Below, one piece after another: positions 34,254-41,186 of a stretch of DNA of 64,000 nt. The first letter of the stretch is position 1. Each line of letters begins with the position of its first letter. The notes beneath the pieces are model-generated. The model saw only the letters and a list, made by a program, of their open reading frames with translations, did no database searches and was not told the origin of the DNA. This stretch comes from Clostridia bacterium (GTDB taxonomy: Bacteria; Bacillota; Peptococcia; DRI-13; UBA5745), in assembly GCA_018434325.1 (NCBI GenBank), contig JAHDPO010000044.1:1-64000 (forward strand), in the 5' to 3' direction. A program made the position numbers and the translations under genes.

Positions 34254-35926
34254 CAAAATCCCTCCTTTGCGATTCGAGCCGCAATCTCCTCGCCGCTGAG
34301 CTGCCTGCCGTCATATCTTAATATTCCGGCGTCGGTTTTGATGCCGGTTACTTCGGTAATCAGGGCTGCAAGCTGGCCGGTATAATTCTGTTCGACATGA
34401 ATGAGATGCTTGGCCGCTGCCGCCATTTCCTTAAGCAGTTTTTGGGGAAGGGGCCAGATATCGCCAAATACCAAGGCGCCGTAACGCTTGCCGCCTTTTT
34501 GGTTGAGCAGCTCCACGGCCTCCTCCAGGGGGCCATACATAGAACCCCAGCCCAGGAGCAATACATCAGGGGCCGGGTCGCCCAGCAATTCGGGCTCCTG
34601 CAGCTCCTGTTCAATCAGCTTCAGCTTGCCCATACGTTTGTTCATCATTCGGGTACGCATCTCGCTGTCCTCGGCGATATGTCCGTATTCGTCATGCTCG
34701 TCGCTGTCGGCGGCCACAAGGTCTTTGCTCATACCGGGAATTTTGCGGGGAGAAATGCCGTTTTCCGTAAAACGATAGCGGGCATAATCTCCGACCGCAG
34801 GCCCCTCTTCCCCTTCGTATAGCGCAATCTTGCGGGGGTCCAGAACCGGAATGGTGGCCGTAGAGTCGGCCAGATACTGGTCGCTAAGCAGGATCACCGG
34901 GATTTGATATTTTTCCGCCATATTAAAGGCCCGAATGGTTTGGTAAAAGGCATCCTCATGGTGGCGAAGCGCTATCACCATACGGGGTATCTCCCCCTGG
35001 GAAGCGGAAATGACAAATTTCAAATCGCTCTGTTCGGTGCGGGTTGGCAGACCGGTAGAGGGGCCGGGGCGCTGCACATTCACCGCCACAAGGGGAATTT
35101 CAGCCATGCCGGCAAAACCAAGAGCCTCGACTTTCAGACTGAAGCCGCCGCCGGAGGTGCCCGTCATTGCCCGGGCCCCGGCATAGGAGGCGCCGAGAGC
35201 CATGTTGATCCCCGCAATTTCATCCTCAGCCTGCTCCACAACGATTCCTGTCTCGCCGGATTTTGACGCCAGATACTCCATAATGGCAGTGGAGGGAGAC
35301 ATGGGGTATGCCGAATAAAACTGTACCCCCGCCGTCAGGGCCCCCATTGCCAGGGTCTGGTTGCCGGAAACCAGCATCTGATTGGAAGCGCCTCCTCCGA
35401 CCGCATGCTCAAATTTCTGAGGCACCGCGTTATATCCAGCCTGGGCTGCTTTTACATTGATATCAACGTGTTCCTCTTTCACCGATTTGCGGAAAATATT
35501 GTACATCTCCTCGGCGCTCATGGGGATGCCAAACAATTTTAAGGCTGCGCCGATAGCCACGCTGCCGGCCACCCGGGCGTTACCCAGCTCCTGGGCTATA
35601 GACGCCATATCTAATTTAATAGCGAATTCATCATCGGTTTTGATGGCGCTGTCGCAGAGGATAAATCCGCCGGGCAGCAAATTCTCCCGATGGATGGCTA
35701 CGGTTTCTTCATTGAGAGCGATGATGCCATCCAAACTTTCGCTGTGGCAATGGGGGGTCGGTGCACCAAAACGAATACGGGAAAAGTTATGGCCGCCTCG
35801 AATACGGGACATCAGATCGCGCATGGTAAACACGCCGCAACCCGATTGTTTGATCAAACGTTCCAATATTGCCGCAGTAGTATCCACGCCCTGGCCTGCG
35901 GCGCCGCCAATCAATAGATTGTACAT
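34253..35926 (-). CDS. korA: 2-oxoacid:ferredoxin oxidoreductase, fused gamma-alpha subunit
   Basis: 557 residues. Residues 1-180 are the gamma domain (LIGGAAGQGVDTTAAILERL; RIRGGHNFSRIRF). From about residue 195 the alpha pyrimidine-binding domain follows (GVQFYSAYPMSPSTAIMEYL, ARAMTGTSGGGFSLKVEAL, PGPSTGLPTRTEQSDL). This gamma-alpha fusion is the common two-subunit form in anaerobes. No separate ferredoxin-like delta gene is found next to it. It is first in the operon, with beta coupled. Confidence 0.9.
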   Translation of the reverse strand: MYNLLIGGAAGQGVDTTAAILERLIKQSGCGVFTMRDLMSRIRGGHNFSRIRFGAPTPHCHSESLDGIIALNEETVAIHRENLLPGGFILCDSAIKTDDEFAIKLDMASIAQELGNARVAGSVAIGAALKLFGIPMSAEEMYNIFRKSVKEEHVDINVKAAQAGYNAVPQKFEHAVGGGASNQMLVSGNQTLAMGALTAGVQFYSAYPMSPSTAIMEYLASKSGETGIVVEQAEDEIAGINMALGASYAGARAMTGTSGGGFSLKVEALGFAGMAEIPLVAVNVQRPGPSTGLPTRTEQSDLKFVISASQGEIPRMVIALRHHEDAFYQTIRAFNMAEKYQIPVILLSDQYLADSTATIPVLDPRKIALYEGEEGPAVGDYARYRFTENGISPRKIPGMSKDLVAADSDEHDEYGHIAEDSEMRTRMMNKRMGKLKLIEQELQEPELLGDPAPDVLLLGWGSMYGPLEEAVELLNQKGGKRYGALVFGDIWPLPQKLLKEMAAAAKHLIHVEQNYTGQLAALITEVTGIKTDAGILRYDGRQLSGEEIAARIAKEGF

Positions 35927-35973
35927 ATACCCTCCTTCTCCTCCAATCGTAGAAACTGGAATGCTTTTTTAAA

Positions 35974-36002
35974 ACTATATCAGAAATACCATTATTTATA
36001 AA
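35974..36002 (-). promoter_or_regulatory. Candidate promoter of korAB
   Basis: TTTATA (35997-36002), a 17-base spacer and TATAGT (35974-35979) on the minus strand, about 50 bases before the korA start. Both hexamers are imperfect. Confidence 0.4.
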
Positions 36003-36041
36003 GCGTTTAAAGATTATTCTGAAAAAAATGTTGTTTTTACA

Positions 36042-36084
36042 TCGAAAGAGCGATGGAAACACTAAAATGTTCTCATCGCCCTTT
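36042..36084. terminator. Intrinsic terminator between korAB and the SpoIIQ-like gene
   Basis: AAAGAGCGATG and CATCGCCCTTTT pair around a 17-base loop. It can end the SpoIIQ-like transcript on the minus strand. Confidence 0.7.
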
Positions 36085-36102
36085 TAACTTACCTTAGGGG
36101 GT

Positions 36103-37125
36103 CTACTGCAAATACTCCATGGGGTTCATCCGCTCGCCATTATACCATAGTTCCCAATGCAAATGGGGGGCTGAAGACTCCGTCGATCCCGGAGCGGCAA
36201 TTATACCAATGGGCTGGTCCTGCTGCAAAAGCTGGCCCGATTCTATGTAGATCTGGTCCAATTGGCTGTATACCGTGGTCCAGCCGCCGGCGTGTTCGAT
36301 TACAATACGGTATTTTTCTTCCTCAGTGTAAGTAATCTCCGTAACCCGGCCGGCAGCGGTAAGATAAACCTCTTCCCCTTCTTCCGCCGACAGGTCCACA
36401 CCGCCATGAAAGCGGTAATCCTGATAGAAAGGCGAATAGCTGAGACCGTACTTGCGCTGGGTCTGAGACTCCGCCAGAGGCGGGCTAAACTGCAGCTCCT
36501 TCTCCGGCCCGGCCTTATCCCCAGAGACATTGTTCGTGGCCGGGTCTGTGGCTTCCCGGGGATCTTCCCGCAGCTGCGTCTGACTGTCCACCTCCCGGGC
36601 CGCCGCTTCCCATTGACCGCCGTACATGGCCTCGTAATCAAAAGGAGGGAGCGGATCAGCCTCGGCTCCGCCACCGGCTGTGTTCATCTCAGGGATTGTT
36701 TCTGCCGGTGACGTTGTCGCCGGCGGCGCTATAACCGGTGCTGATTGGCCGGTATTCTTGGGCTTGGGGGCAGTAGCAGTGCTATTGCCTGATTTATTAC
36801 CTGTGCTTGTGCCATTGCTTGCATCTACTTTAGGGCTGCCGGCTTTATCTGTGTTGTCAGGGCTCTCGCCCTCCGTCCCGGCTTCTTCACTCTCTGCATC
36901 TTGAGGCTGTTGGCCGGCCTGTGCTTGCTCTTGGGTTCCGCCCTGAGGCTCTATGATAGAGCTGGCGGGAGCCGGTTCCTCGGGAACCGTGACCTTTAGG
37001 GGGTCTTTCAAGCCCGGCTGCAGCCAGCTGTGCATCATGAATCCCCACACCATGGCCCCGACAAAGAGCACCGGCGCCGAATAGCCTAATATTCTGTTGA
37101 TTTTCTCCTCACTGGGCTTACGCAT
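36103..37125 (-). CDS. spoIIQ: Membrane-anchored M23 peptidase, SpoIIQ-like
   Basis: About 340 residues. One N-terminal membrane segment (YSAPVLFVGAMVWGFMM) is followed by a 150-residue Ser/Thr/Gly/Gln-rich linker and a C-terminal LytM domain. The metal motifs FHGGVDL and PHLHWELW are both present, so the zinc site may be intact; Bacillus SpoIIQ has lost one ligand. SpoIIQ sits in the forespore membrane and joins SpoIIIAH to form the intercellular channel. Its place beyond spoIID on the same strand supports the call. GAGGTG precedes the ATG at 37125. A 12.8-kb accessory block lies right upstream, so its native promoter region is short. Confidence 0.78.
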   Translation of the reverse strand: MRKPSEEKINRILGYSAPVLFVGAMVWGFMMHSWLQPGLKDPLKVTVPEEPAPASSIIEPQGGTQEQAQAGQQPQDAESEEAGTEGESPDNTDKAGSPKVDASNGTSTGNKSGNSTATAPKPKNTGQSAPVIAPPATTSPAETIPEMNTAGGGAEADPLPPFDYEAMYGGQWEAAAREVDSQTQLREDPREATDPATNNVSGDKAGPEKELQFSPPLAESQTQRKYGLSYSPFYQDYRFHGGVDLSAEEGEEVYLTAAGRVTEITYTEEEKYRIVIEHAGGWTTVYSQLDQIYIESGQLLQQDQPIGIIAAPGSTESSAPHLHWELWYNGERMNPMEYLQ

Positions 37126-37166
37126 TTGAATCACCTCGCCATAAGGTTACCCAAATGAGGCGAGGA

Positions 37167-37412
37167 TTAAACTTGGGTGGGGTGGGATTTTTGTATGTAT
37201 GAGAAGTGCCTGGCTTGCCAAGAAGAGTAGACATCTTTGCTGAGCACTGTAAAGTCAAGTATATGCGTTTTTAAATAACCGTTTTTAGGTATATTGATTT
37301 CAGGGTGAAAAGCGAATAGGATTTCCTCACTCAACACGGCCTCGGCATACTCGTCCAAAACCTCATTGACGATATACGGCACCTCCGAAAAGGATAAGGA
37401 CAATTCAAACAC
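37167..37412 (-). pseudogene. ImmA/IrrE-like protein, N-terminal remnant
   Basis: An 81-codon frame from a GTG that overlaps the end of the XRE remnant. VPYIVNEVLDEYAEAVLSEE resembles the first helices of ImmA-type metallopeptidases that follow XRE genes in clostridial elements. The remainder does not match, and no HExxH motif is present. It is best seen as the truncated partner of the decayed XRE gene. It may also be a chance or unrelated small protein. Confidence 0.35.
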
Positions 37413-37742
37413 AGCATGAGCTCACCCACTTTCTTTCTAGATCGTCAATAAATCTCCGCCAGTCGTCCGGGCTGGCTTTCTCCGTTGCGATCCTGAGCGC
37501 CACGTGGACAACTTCGTTTTCCATAATATAATCCGTAGGTCAGAGGATACTTCTAAACGCGCTGCCTCCGCAAGATCAAAAAAGACAATTTGATCCTCCT
37601 CGGTTAACCGCAACGCCTCAATGATTTTGTCCAGTGTTTTGCAATCCGGGGGATTGCGCCGGTATCACCATAATACCCCGGCGAGAGGCCGATCATATCC
37701 GCCATCGCACACACCGTGATGCCCTTTGCTTGTTGGGAGAAC
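37405..37742 (-). pseudogene. XRE-family regulator, frameshifted remnant
   Basis: Three segments in different minus-strand frames join into one HTH protein: ITVCAMADMIGLSPGYYGD (helix-turn-helix), then TLDKIIEALRLTEEDQIVFF and DLAEAARLEVSSDL, then MENEVVHVALRIATEKASP to FIDDLERKW. Frame changes occur near 37650 and near 37535. The N-terminal start is missing. The order of parts matches the XRE regulators commonly paired with ImmA in clostridial mobile elements. Confidence 0.7.
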
Positions 37743-37753
37743 CCAAACCCCGA

Positions 37754-37791
37754 CAAAAAGGAAAACGGCTTGAGCCTCCCTTAGCTCAAGC
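37754..37791 (-). terminator. Intrinsic terminator after the 41-residue gene
   Basis: On the minus strand GCTTGAG and CTCAAGC pair around a 10-base loop. They are followed by CGTTTTCCTTTTT, right after the small gene's stop. Confidence 0.65.
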
Positions 37792-37799
37792 TCCTCGCC

Positions 37800-37925
37800 C
37801 TAATGCTTGGTGTTTTTATGATTTGCCAAAGTCTTGCCCGCGTTGCTCTTGGTACTTTTGCTGGTTGATTTTGAAGCTAACGCTTTACCCGCAGCTCCCG
37901 CTTTTCCACCATGATGAACAGCCAT
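37800..37925 (-). CDS. Small basic Gly/Ala/Lys/Ser-rich protein (41 residues)
   Basis: The frame starts at an ATG 7 bases after GGAGGT and ends with TAG. It reads MAVHHGGKAGAAGKALASKS and continues with STKS, NAGKTLANHKNTKH. It is highly basic and low in complexity, with no membrane segment. The clear ribosome binding site and a following terminator argue that it is expressed. It lies 12 bases downstream of the DUF3892 gene and probably shares its transcript. No function known. Confidence 0.6.
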   Translation of the reverse strand: MAVHHGGKAGAAGKALASKSTSKSTKSNAGKTLANHKNTKH

Positions 37926-37936
37926 AATATTACCTC

Positions 37937-38215
37937 CTATACTCTTGGCAGTTTGAGTAAATTGTCGTTTGGAGTATCATTCGGTTCAGACCGAACATAC
38001 CTTTCGCCTCTTGAACTGGTTGCCGGAACAACATAAGGATAGGGCGAAATGTACACTTGAATGCTGTTTGGGTTTTTGACTAAGTGGTCATGGAGTGATG
38101 CTTTTGAGAAAAAACCCGGATTGTTACAACCATCAATGTAAATTTCAGCAATCTCCTGTGTGCTGTTGGAATTAGCGCATCCCTGCTGCATCTTGATTTT
38201 TTTTGCGTACATCAT
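37937..38215 (-). CDS. DUF3892-like small protein
   Basis: About 92 residues from the ATG at 38215, 9 bases after GGAGGT. The ending GERYVRSEPNDTPNDNLLKLP resembles the DUF3892 C-terminus (YxRS...NLLxLP). It starts with MMYAKKIKMQQG. The function of DUF3892 is unknown; it is frequent in accessory DNA. It forms a probable operon with the 41-residue protein. A longer frame upstream (to 38287) has no ribosome binding site. Confidence 0.55.
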   Translation of the reverse strand: MMYAKKIKMQQGCANSNSTQEIAEIYIDGCNNPGFFSKASLHDHLVKNPNSIQVYISPYPYVVPATSSRGERYVRSEPNDTPNDNLLKLPRV

Positions 38216-38477
38216 TGTAAATGTACCTCCTAATAAATATTTGCTAACAGGAGAAGCCTCGTTGTGTTTTGCAGCAATACAAACCACCAGATATAGCGAT
38301 TGTATTTTCCGTACTGAAATGCTAAAATTACCTTAGGGAGTCGGCATTGCATATCAGCATGGAGTACCACAAACAGAAAGGGCAGTGGATTGTGAGGTCG
38401 AGTCACAATGCCGCTGTTTTTTCTTTTCCTGTCTGCCAGCGCATCGTTCCTTTGATGCAACACTAGTTTACCATACC

Positions 38478-38531
38478 CGTTCCCTAAATGCAACAGTTTT
38501 TGTTGCATTTGAGGAACGATCGTGGTATAAT
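38478..38531 (+). promoter_or_regulatory. Promoter and dyad operator of the XRE-ImmA operon
   Basis: TTGCAT (38503-38508), a 17-base spacer and TATAAT (38526-38531). The -35 is half of the dyad ATGCAAC-N7-GTTGCAT (38488-38508). This dyad extends outward with two mismatches from CGTTCC at 38478 to GGAACG at 38518. It is the expected binding site of the XRE repressor. Confidence 0.8.
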
Positions 38532-38556
38532 TTTTTTGAAAGGGGCGATGGTCTTT

Positions 38557-38904
38557 ATGAGCAGCCTGTCATTCGGGCAATTCATTGTCAAATTGCGTGA
38601 AGAAAAATTAATGAGTCAGAGGAAATTAGCAGAATCGGCTGGAGTAACGAACTCTACTATAAGCCGTATTGAAGCTGATGCTGTTAAACCTGACCCTGCA
38701 ACATTAGAAAAACTTTCATCGGCCTTAAAAGTGGATAAAGCACTGCTGCTAACGAAATGTGGCTATAGCGAAATCCCCGAAGAATTTGTTATTATCGCTC
38801 GAAAATCTGGTGAGCTATCCGAAGAAAAAAGAGCGGAAGCATATAAAATATTTAATGAAACTATTGATAAGTTTCTCCTTGAAGAAGATGATGAGGAGGA
38901 ATAG
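38557..38904 (+). CDS. XRE-family transcriptional regulator
   Basis: About 115 residues from the ATG at 38557 (AAAGGGG upstream). MSQRKLAESAGVTNSTISRI is the helix-turn-helix. The C-terminal 45 residues are helical and end in an acidic tail (LLEEDDEEE). It forms an operon with an ImmA peptidase gene two bases downstream. Such pairs control mobile elements or phages: the peptidase cleaves the repressor to induce transfer or stress genes. Its promoter contains an extended dyad. Confidence 0.88.
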   Translation: MSSLSFGQFIVKLREEKLMSQRKLAESAGVTNSTISRIEADAVKPDPATLEKLSSALKVDKALLLTKCGYSEIPEEFVIIARKSGELSEEKRAEAYKIFNETIDKFLLEEDDEEE

Positions 38905-38906
38905 CT

Positions 38907-39539
38907 ATGCAATACGATTGGGCGGAAATCACCTCATTAGCATATCTCACCTTATTAGAACTTGATTTGCATGAGTTTCCAATACCAGCGAAAAAAATCA
39001 AATGTAAAGACGTGATTATTAGTAGCTATCAAAACTACGCAGCTAAAACGGGATTATCAATAGAAGAGATAACTCTTGGACATGAATTGGAGGATGCTTT
39101 TTTGCAAAAAGGATTGCGCCCGAATCTTAACTTAATTTTATATGACAAAGATAAATATGGCGCGCGTATGAAACATACGCTTTGGCATGAGGTCGGACAT
39201 ATCAAGTGTAATCATCAAAAGCACGGCGAAAAAGAAGAAATTGAAGCGCACTATTTTGCTGCTCAAGCTAATGCGCCCAACATATTAATTAAAACTATTG
39301 CACAGAGAGGATACAATATAGACGTCCCTTTTCTTATGAATTGCTTTAGTCTAAGTGAGGAAGCCGCTAAAAAGAAAAAAGGATATTTGAGTAAATATGG
39401 CTTTGAACACTCTAACGAGTATGATGATGTAGTCTTATTACAATTTTCCGACTATATCAACGCCAAATATCCACCCAAAACCTTGCATTTTTATGATGAT
39501 TATTATGATAACTTAGAAAGAGAACGTGAAAAATGGTAA
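38907..39539 (+). CDS. ImmA/IrrE-family metallopeptidase
   Basis: 210 residues. HEVGH at residues 94-98 (HTLWHEVGHIKCNH) is the zinc-binding HExxH, with a later Glu in EEIEAHYFAA supplying the third ligand. It should cleave the XRE repressor encoded just upstream. Codon use is AT-rich compared with the flanking chromosome, in line with the accessory island. The gene ends 5 bases before a 56-bp perfect palindrome. Confidence 0.9.
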   Translation: MQYDWAEITSLAYLTLLELDLHEFPIPAKKIKCKDVIISSYQNYAAKTGLSIEEITLGHELEDAFLQKGLRPNLNLILYDKDKYGARMKHTLWHEVGHIKCNHQKHGEKEEIEAHYFAAQANAPNILIKTIAQRGYNIDVPFLMNCFSLSEEAAKKKKGYLSKYGFEHSNEYDDVVLLQFSDYINAKYPPKTLHFYDDYYDNLEREREKW

Positions 39540-39543
39540 TATC

Positions 39544-39599
39544 AATTAGCTAGAGGGCATTGCTGCCGATTAATCGGCAGCAATGCCCTCTAGCTAATT
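39544..39599. terminator. 56-bp perfect palindrome (28-bp arms)
   Basis: The arms AATTAGCTAGAGGGCATTGC...GATT and their exact reverse complement meet with no unpaired spacer. As RNA it would form a strong hairpin ending ...AATTTA, so it can terminate the XRE-ImmA transcript and anything from the other side. The length and perfection exceed normal terminators. Confidence 0.75.
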
Positions 39600-39745
39600 T
39601 ACCGCGTTTTCAACATCAACTGCCGCTCGGACAGCCAAATATCATGCAGTATCCTTTTGACTTCCTCAACATCCCCCTGATGTAGCCATCGATGGCAATT
39701 TTGCGGATGTAGGCAATCATATTTTTTTGTTTTGAGCATCGCCAT
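39599..39745 (-). pseudogene. MobC-like relaxosome protein, collapsed remnant
   Basis: A 48-codon frame begins at an ATG after GGAGGAAG. In its second frame the DNA reads MIAYIRKIAIDGYI, the core of MobC-type mobilization proteins. In the main frame it ends DVEEVKRILHDIWLSERQLM, like a MobC C-terminus. The two halves seem joined across an internal deletion. Next to a RepA remnant, this fits a decayed mobilizable element. Confidence 0.45.
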
Positions 39746-39959
39746 CTTTTTCTTCCTCCGTTACTCAGATGATACTAAACTGGCCGTTTTCTATTTGATT
39801 TGCTCATGTGGAACAATCCTCCATTTCAATGTATTTAAAAGGTGCTAAAATCAATGTTTTTCTACCATGTACGACGTTTGAAACTTACGAGTAGGGCAAT
39901 CCTATTGCCCTGCTGATAAATACATGCCGCCAAGAAAAGGTGCGAAATCAGCGCCATGT

Positions 39960-40159
39960 TGAAAACTCTATCCACAACAGGATTCTCTGACAACTAAAGT
40001 TCGGAAACCGAACTCCAGAAGTTCGATTTTTAAACTTCAAGAAATTCGATTACCGTACTTCTAGCGGTTCGATAATCGAACTGAAATAATACTTAAAGAA
40101 TTATACTTACGTTAGCTATATCATTCCTTTCCGTCCAAAATAGGAAAATCCAATGTAGG
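39960..40159 (-). pseudogene. Decayed 3' part of the RepA gene
   Basis: Downstream of the truncated RepA frame the sequence carries repeats of the type TTCGATTATCGAAC and GTTCGGTTTCCGAAC. Read on the minus strand they encode pieces such as VIEFLEV and KSNFWSS separated by stop codons. Intact clostridial RepA proteins have repeated SKIEPQEV/KSNP-like linkers in this position, so these look like coding remnants; iteron-like sites are the alternative. Confidence 0.4.
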
Positions 40160-40516
40160 CTATGAGGTGAAGTCTTTAACATAGATGATATTGGCTTTTC
40201 CTAACCCCTGCCGCTTTGTTTCTATGAGGCCGATACCACGAGAATCAAGTTCTGCAATCAGACGGTTCGCTTTTTCTCTGGTGCAACCGAGATGGTGTAT
40301 AATCTCGTCCAAGGTGAAGTAGATGTAAACCCTACCGAGCTTATCAATCCAGTTATTTTTGCGGGATAGTGTCATGCGGTCAAGCATTAGGCCGTAGAAA
40401 ACCTTGCTGCACGATGATAGTTTCGTAAGCCGATCGTCTGTGAACAGGGCTTTGGGGATTCGGTAAAACGTGAATTGCTCGGATTGCTGAAAATAGTAGT
40501 AATCAAACTTGCTCAT
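40160..40516 (-). pseudogene. Replication initiator RepA, N-terminal domain only
   Basis: 118 residues from the ATG at 40516: FYRIPKALFTDDRLTKLSSC and YFTLDEIIHHLGCTREKANR followed by LIAELDSRGIGLIETKRQGLGK. This is the RepA_N winged-helix domain of plasmid and ICE initiators. Full-length proteins are about twice as long; here a stop follows IIYVKDFTS. It may be non-functional or act as a DNA-binding remnant. Confidence 0.75.
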
Positions 40517-40584
40517 AATGTCTCCAAATAGAAACAGGCGCGTTACTCTCACAAGGTAACACGCCTGCTTTGCCTATTGATGGA

Positions 40585-40633
40585 CAAAAAACTTCCGTGA
40601 CACCAAACTACTTATTCGTTGGTTTCACGGAAG
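40585..40633 (-). terminator. Intrinsic terminator of the PIN/ASCH cassette
   Basis: On the minus strand CTTCCGTGAAACCAA pairs with TTGGTGTCACGGAAG (one mismatch). It is followed by TTTTTTG, about 140 bases after the ASCH gene. Confidence 0.72.
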
Positions 40634-40771
40634 AAGGTTTTATTTCCGTCTTGCGAACCTTTTGATATGTTATCTTGATTTTAAATACTACCAACACTCT
40701 TTGATGATCAAATATTCTTATGTCAATTATATCGACGGTATCACAGCGGGAAGTCGCTAACAAAATATACG

Positions 40772-41182
40772 TTAAAGAATCTTATTAGACTCCTCATCAT
40801 CCACTTGTTCTACTGATAGATATATAAACGATTGTGGTGGCATGCTAATATTGAATTCACTCAGCTCTTTCGGTGAATCATACCGTATAACTTGTCCTAA
40901 TCGGTAGGCATAAGCGACTTTGCAACCTTTGAAATACTTCCGATATTTATCACGGGATATACCTGCAAATTTCTTAGTACACTCCCACAATGCGGTAGGT
41001 GAAGCCGATATCGTTTCTATGACCTGAATCTCTCCGACAACTTTCATTATCGGCGCCGTTGAGTACATCAGAATTTTGCCGACCGTCTTGTTGGCTAACC
41101 GTTTTCGAAACTCGTATTTTTTTGAACCGGCAAAGATTCTCTCCACATATTCCGGATTTATTGATAATAATATTGACTCCAA
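40772..41182 (-). CDS. ASCH-domain protein
   Basis: 136 residues. The N-terminal SINPEYVERIFAGSKKYEFRK is the ASCH signature (a PUA-related fold predicted to bind RNA or modified nucleotides). ILMYSTAPIMKVVGEIQV follows as the core strands. It is the last gene of a three-gene operon: its start lies 4 bases after the stop of the PIN-GNAT gene. It probably works with, or neutralises, that protein (inference). Confidence 0.82.
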   Translation of the reverse strand: MESILLSINPEYVERIFAGSKKYEFRKRLANKTVGKILMYSTAPIMKVVGEIQVIETISASPTALWECTKKFAGISRDKYRKYFKGCKVAYAYRLGQVIRYDSPKELSEFNISMPPQSFIYLSVEQVDDEESNKIL

Positions 41183-41186
41183 GAAT

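Noticed and set aside
39960-40159. Replication origin with iterons
   Set aside because: The TTCGAT/ATCGAAC repeats are irregular and fit decayed RepA linker codons better, and the RepA gene itself is truncated.
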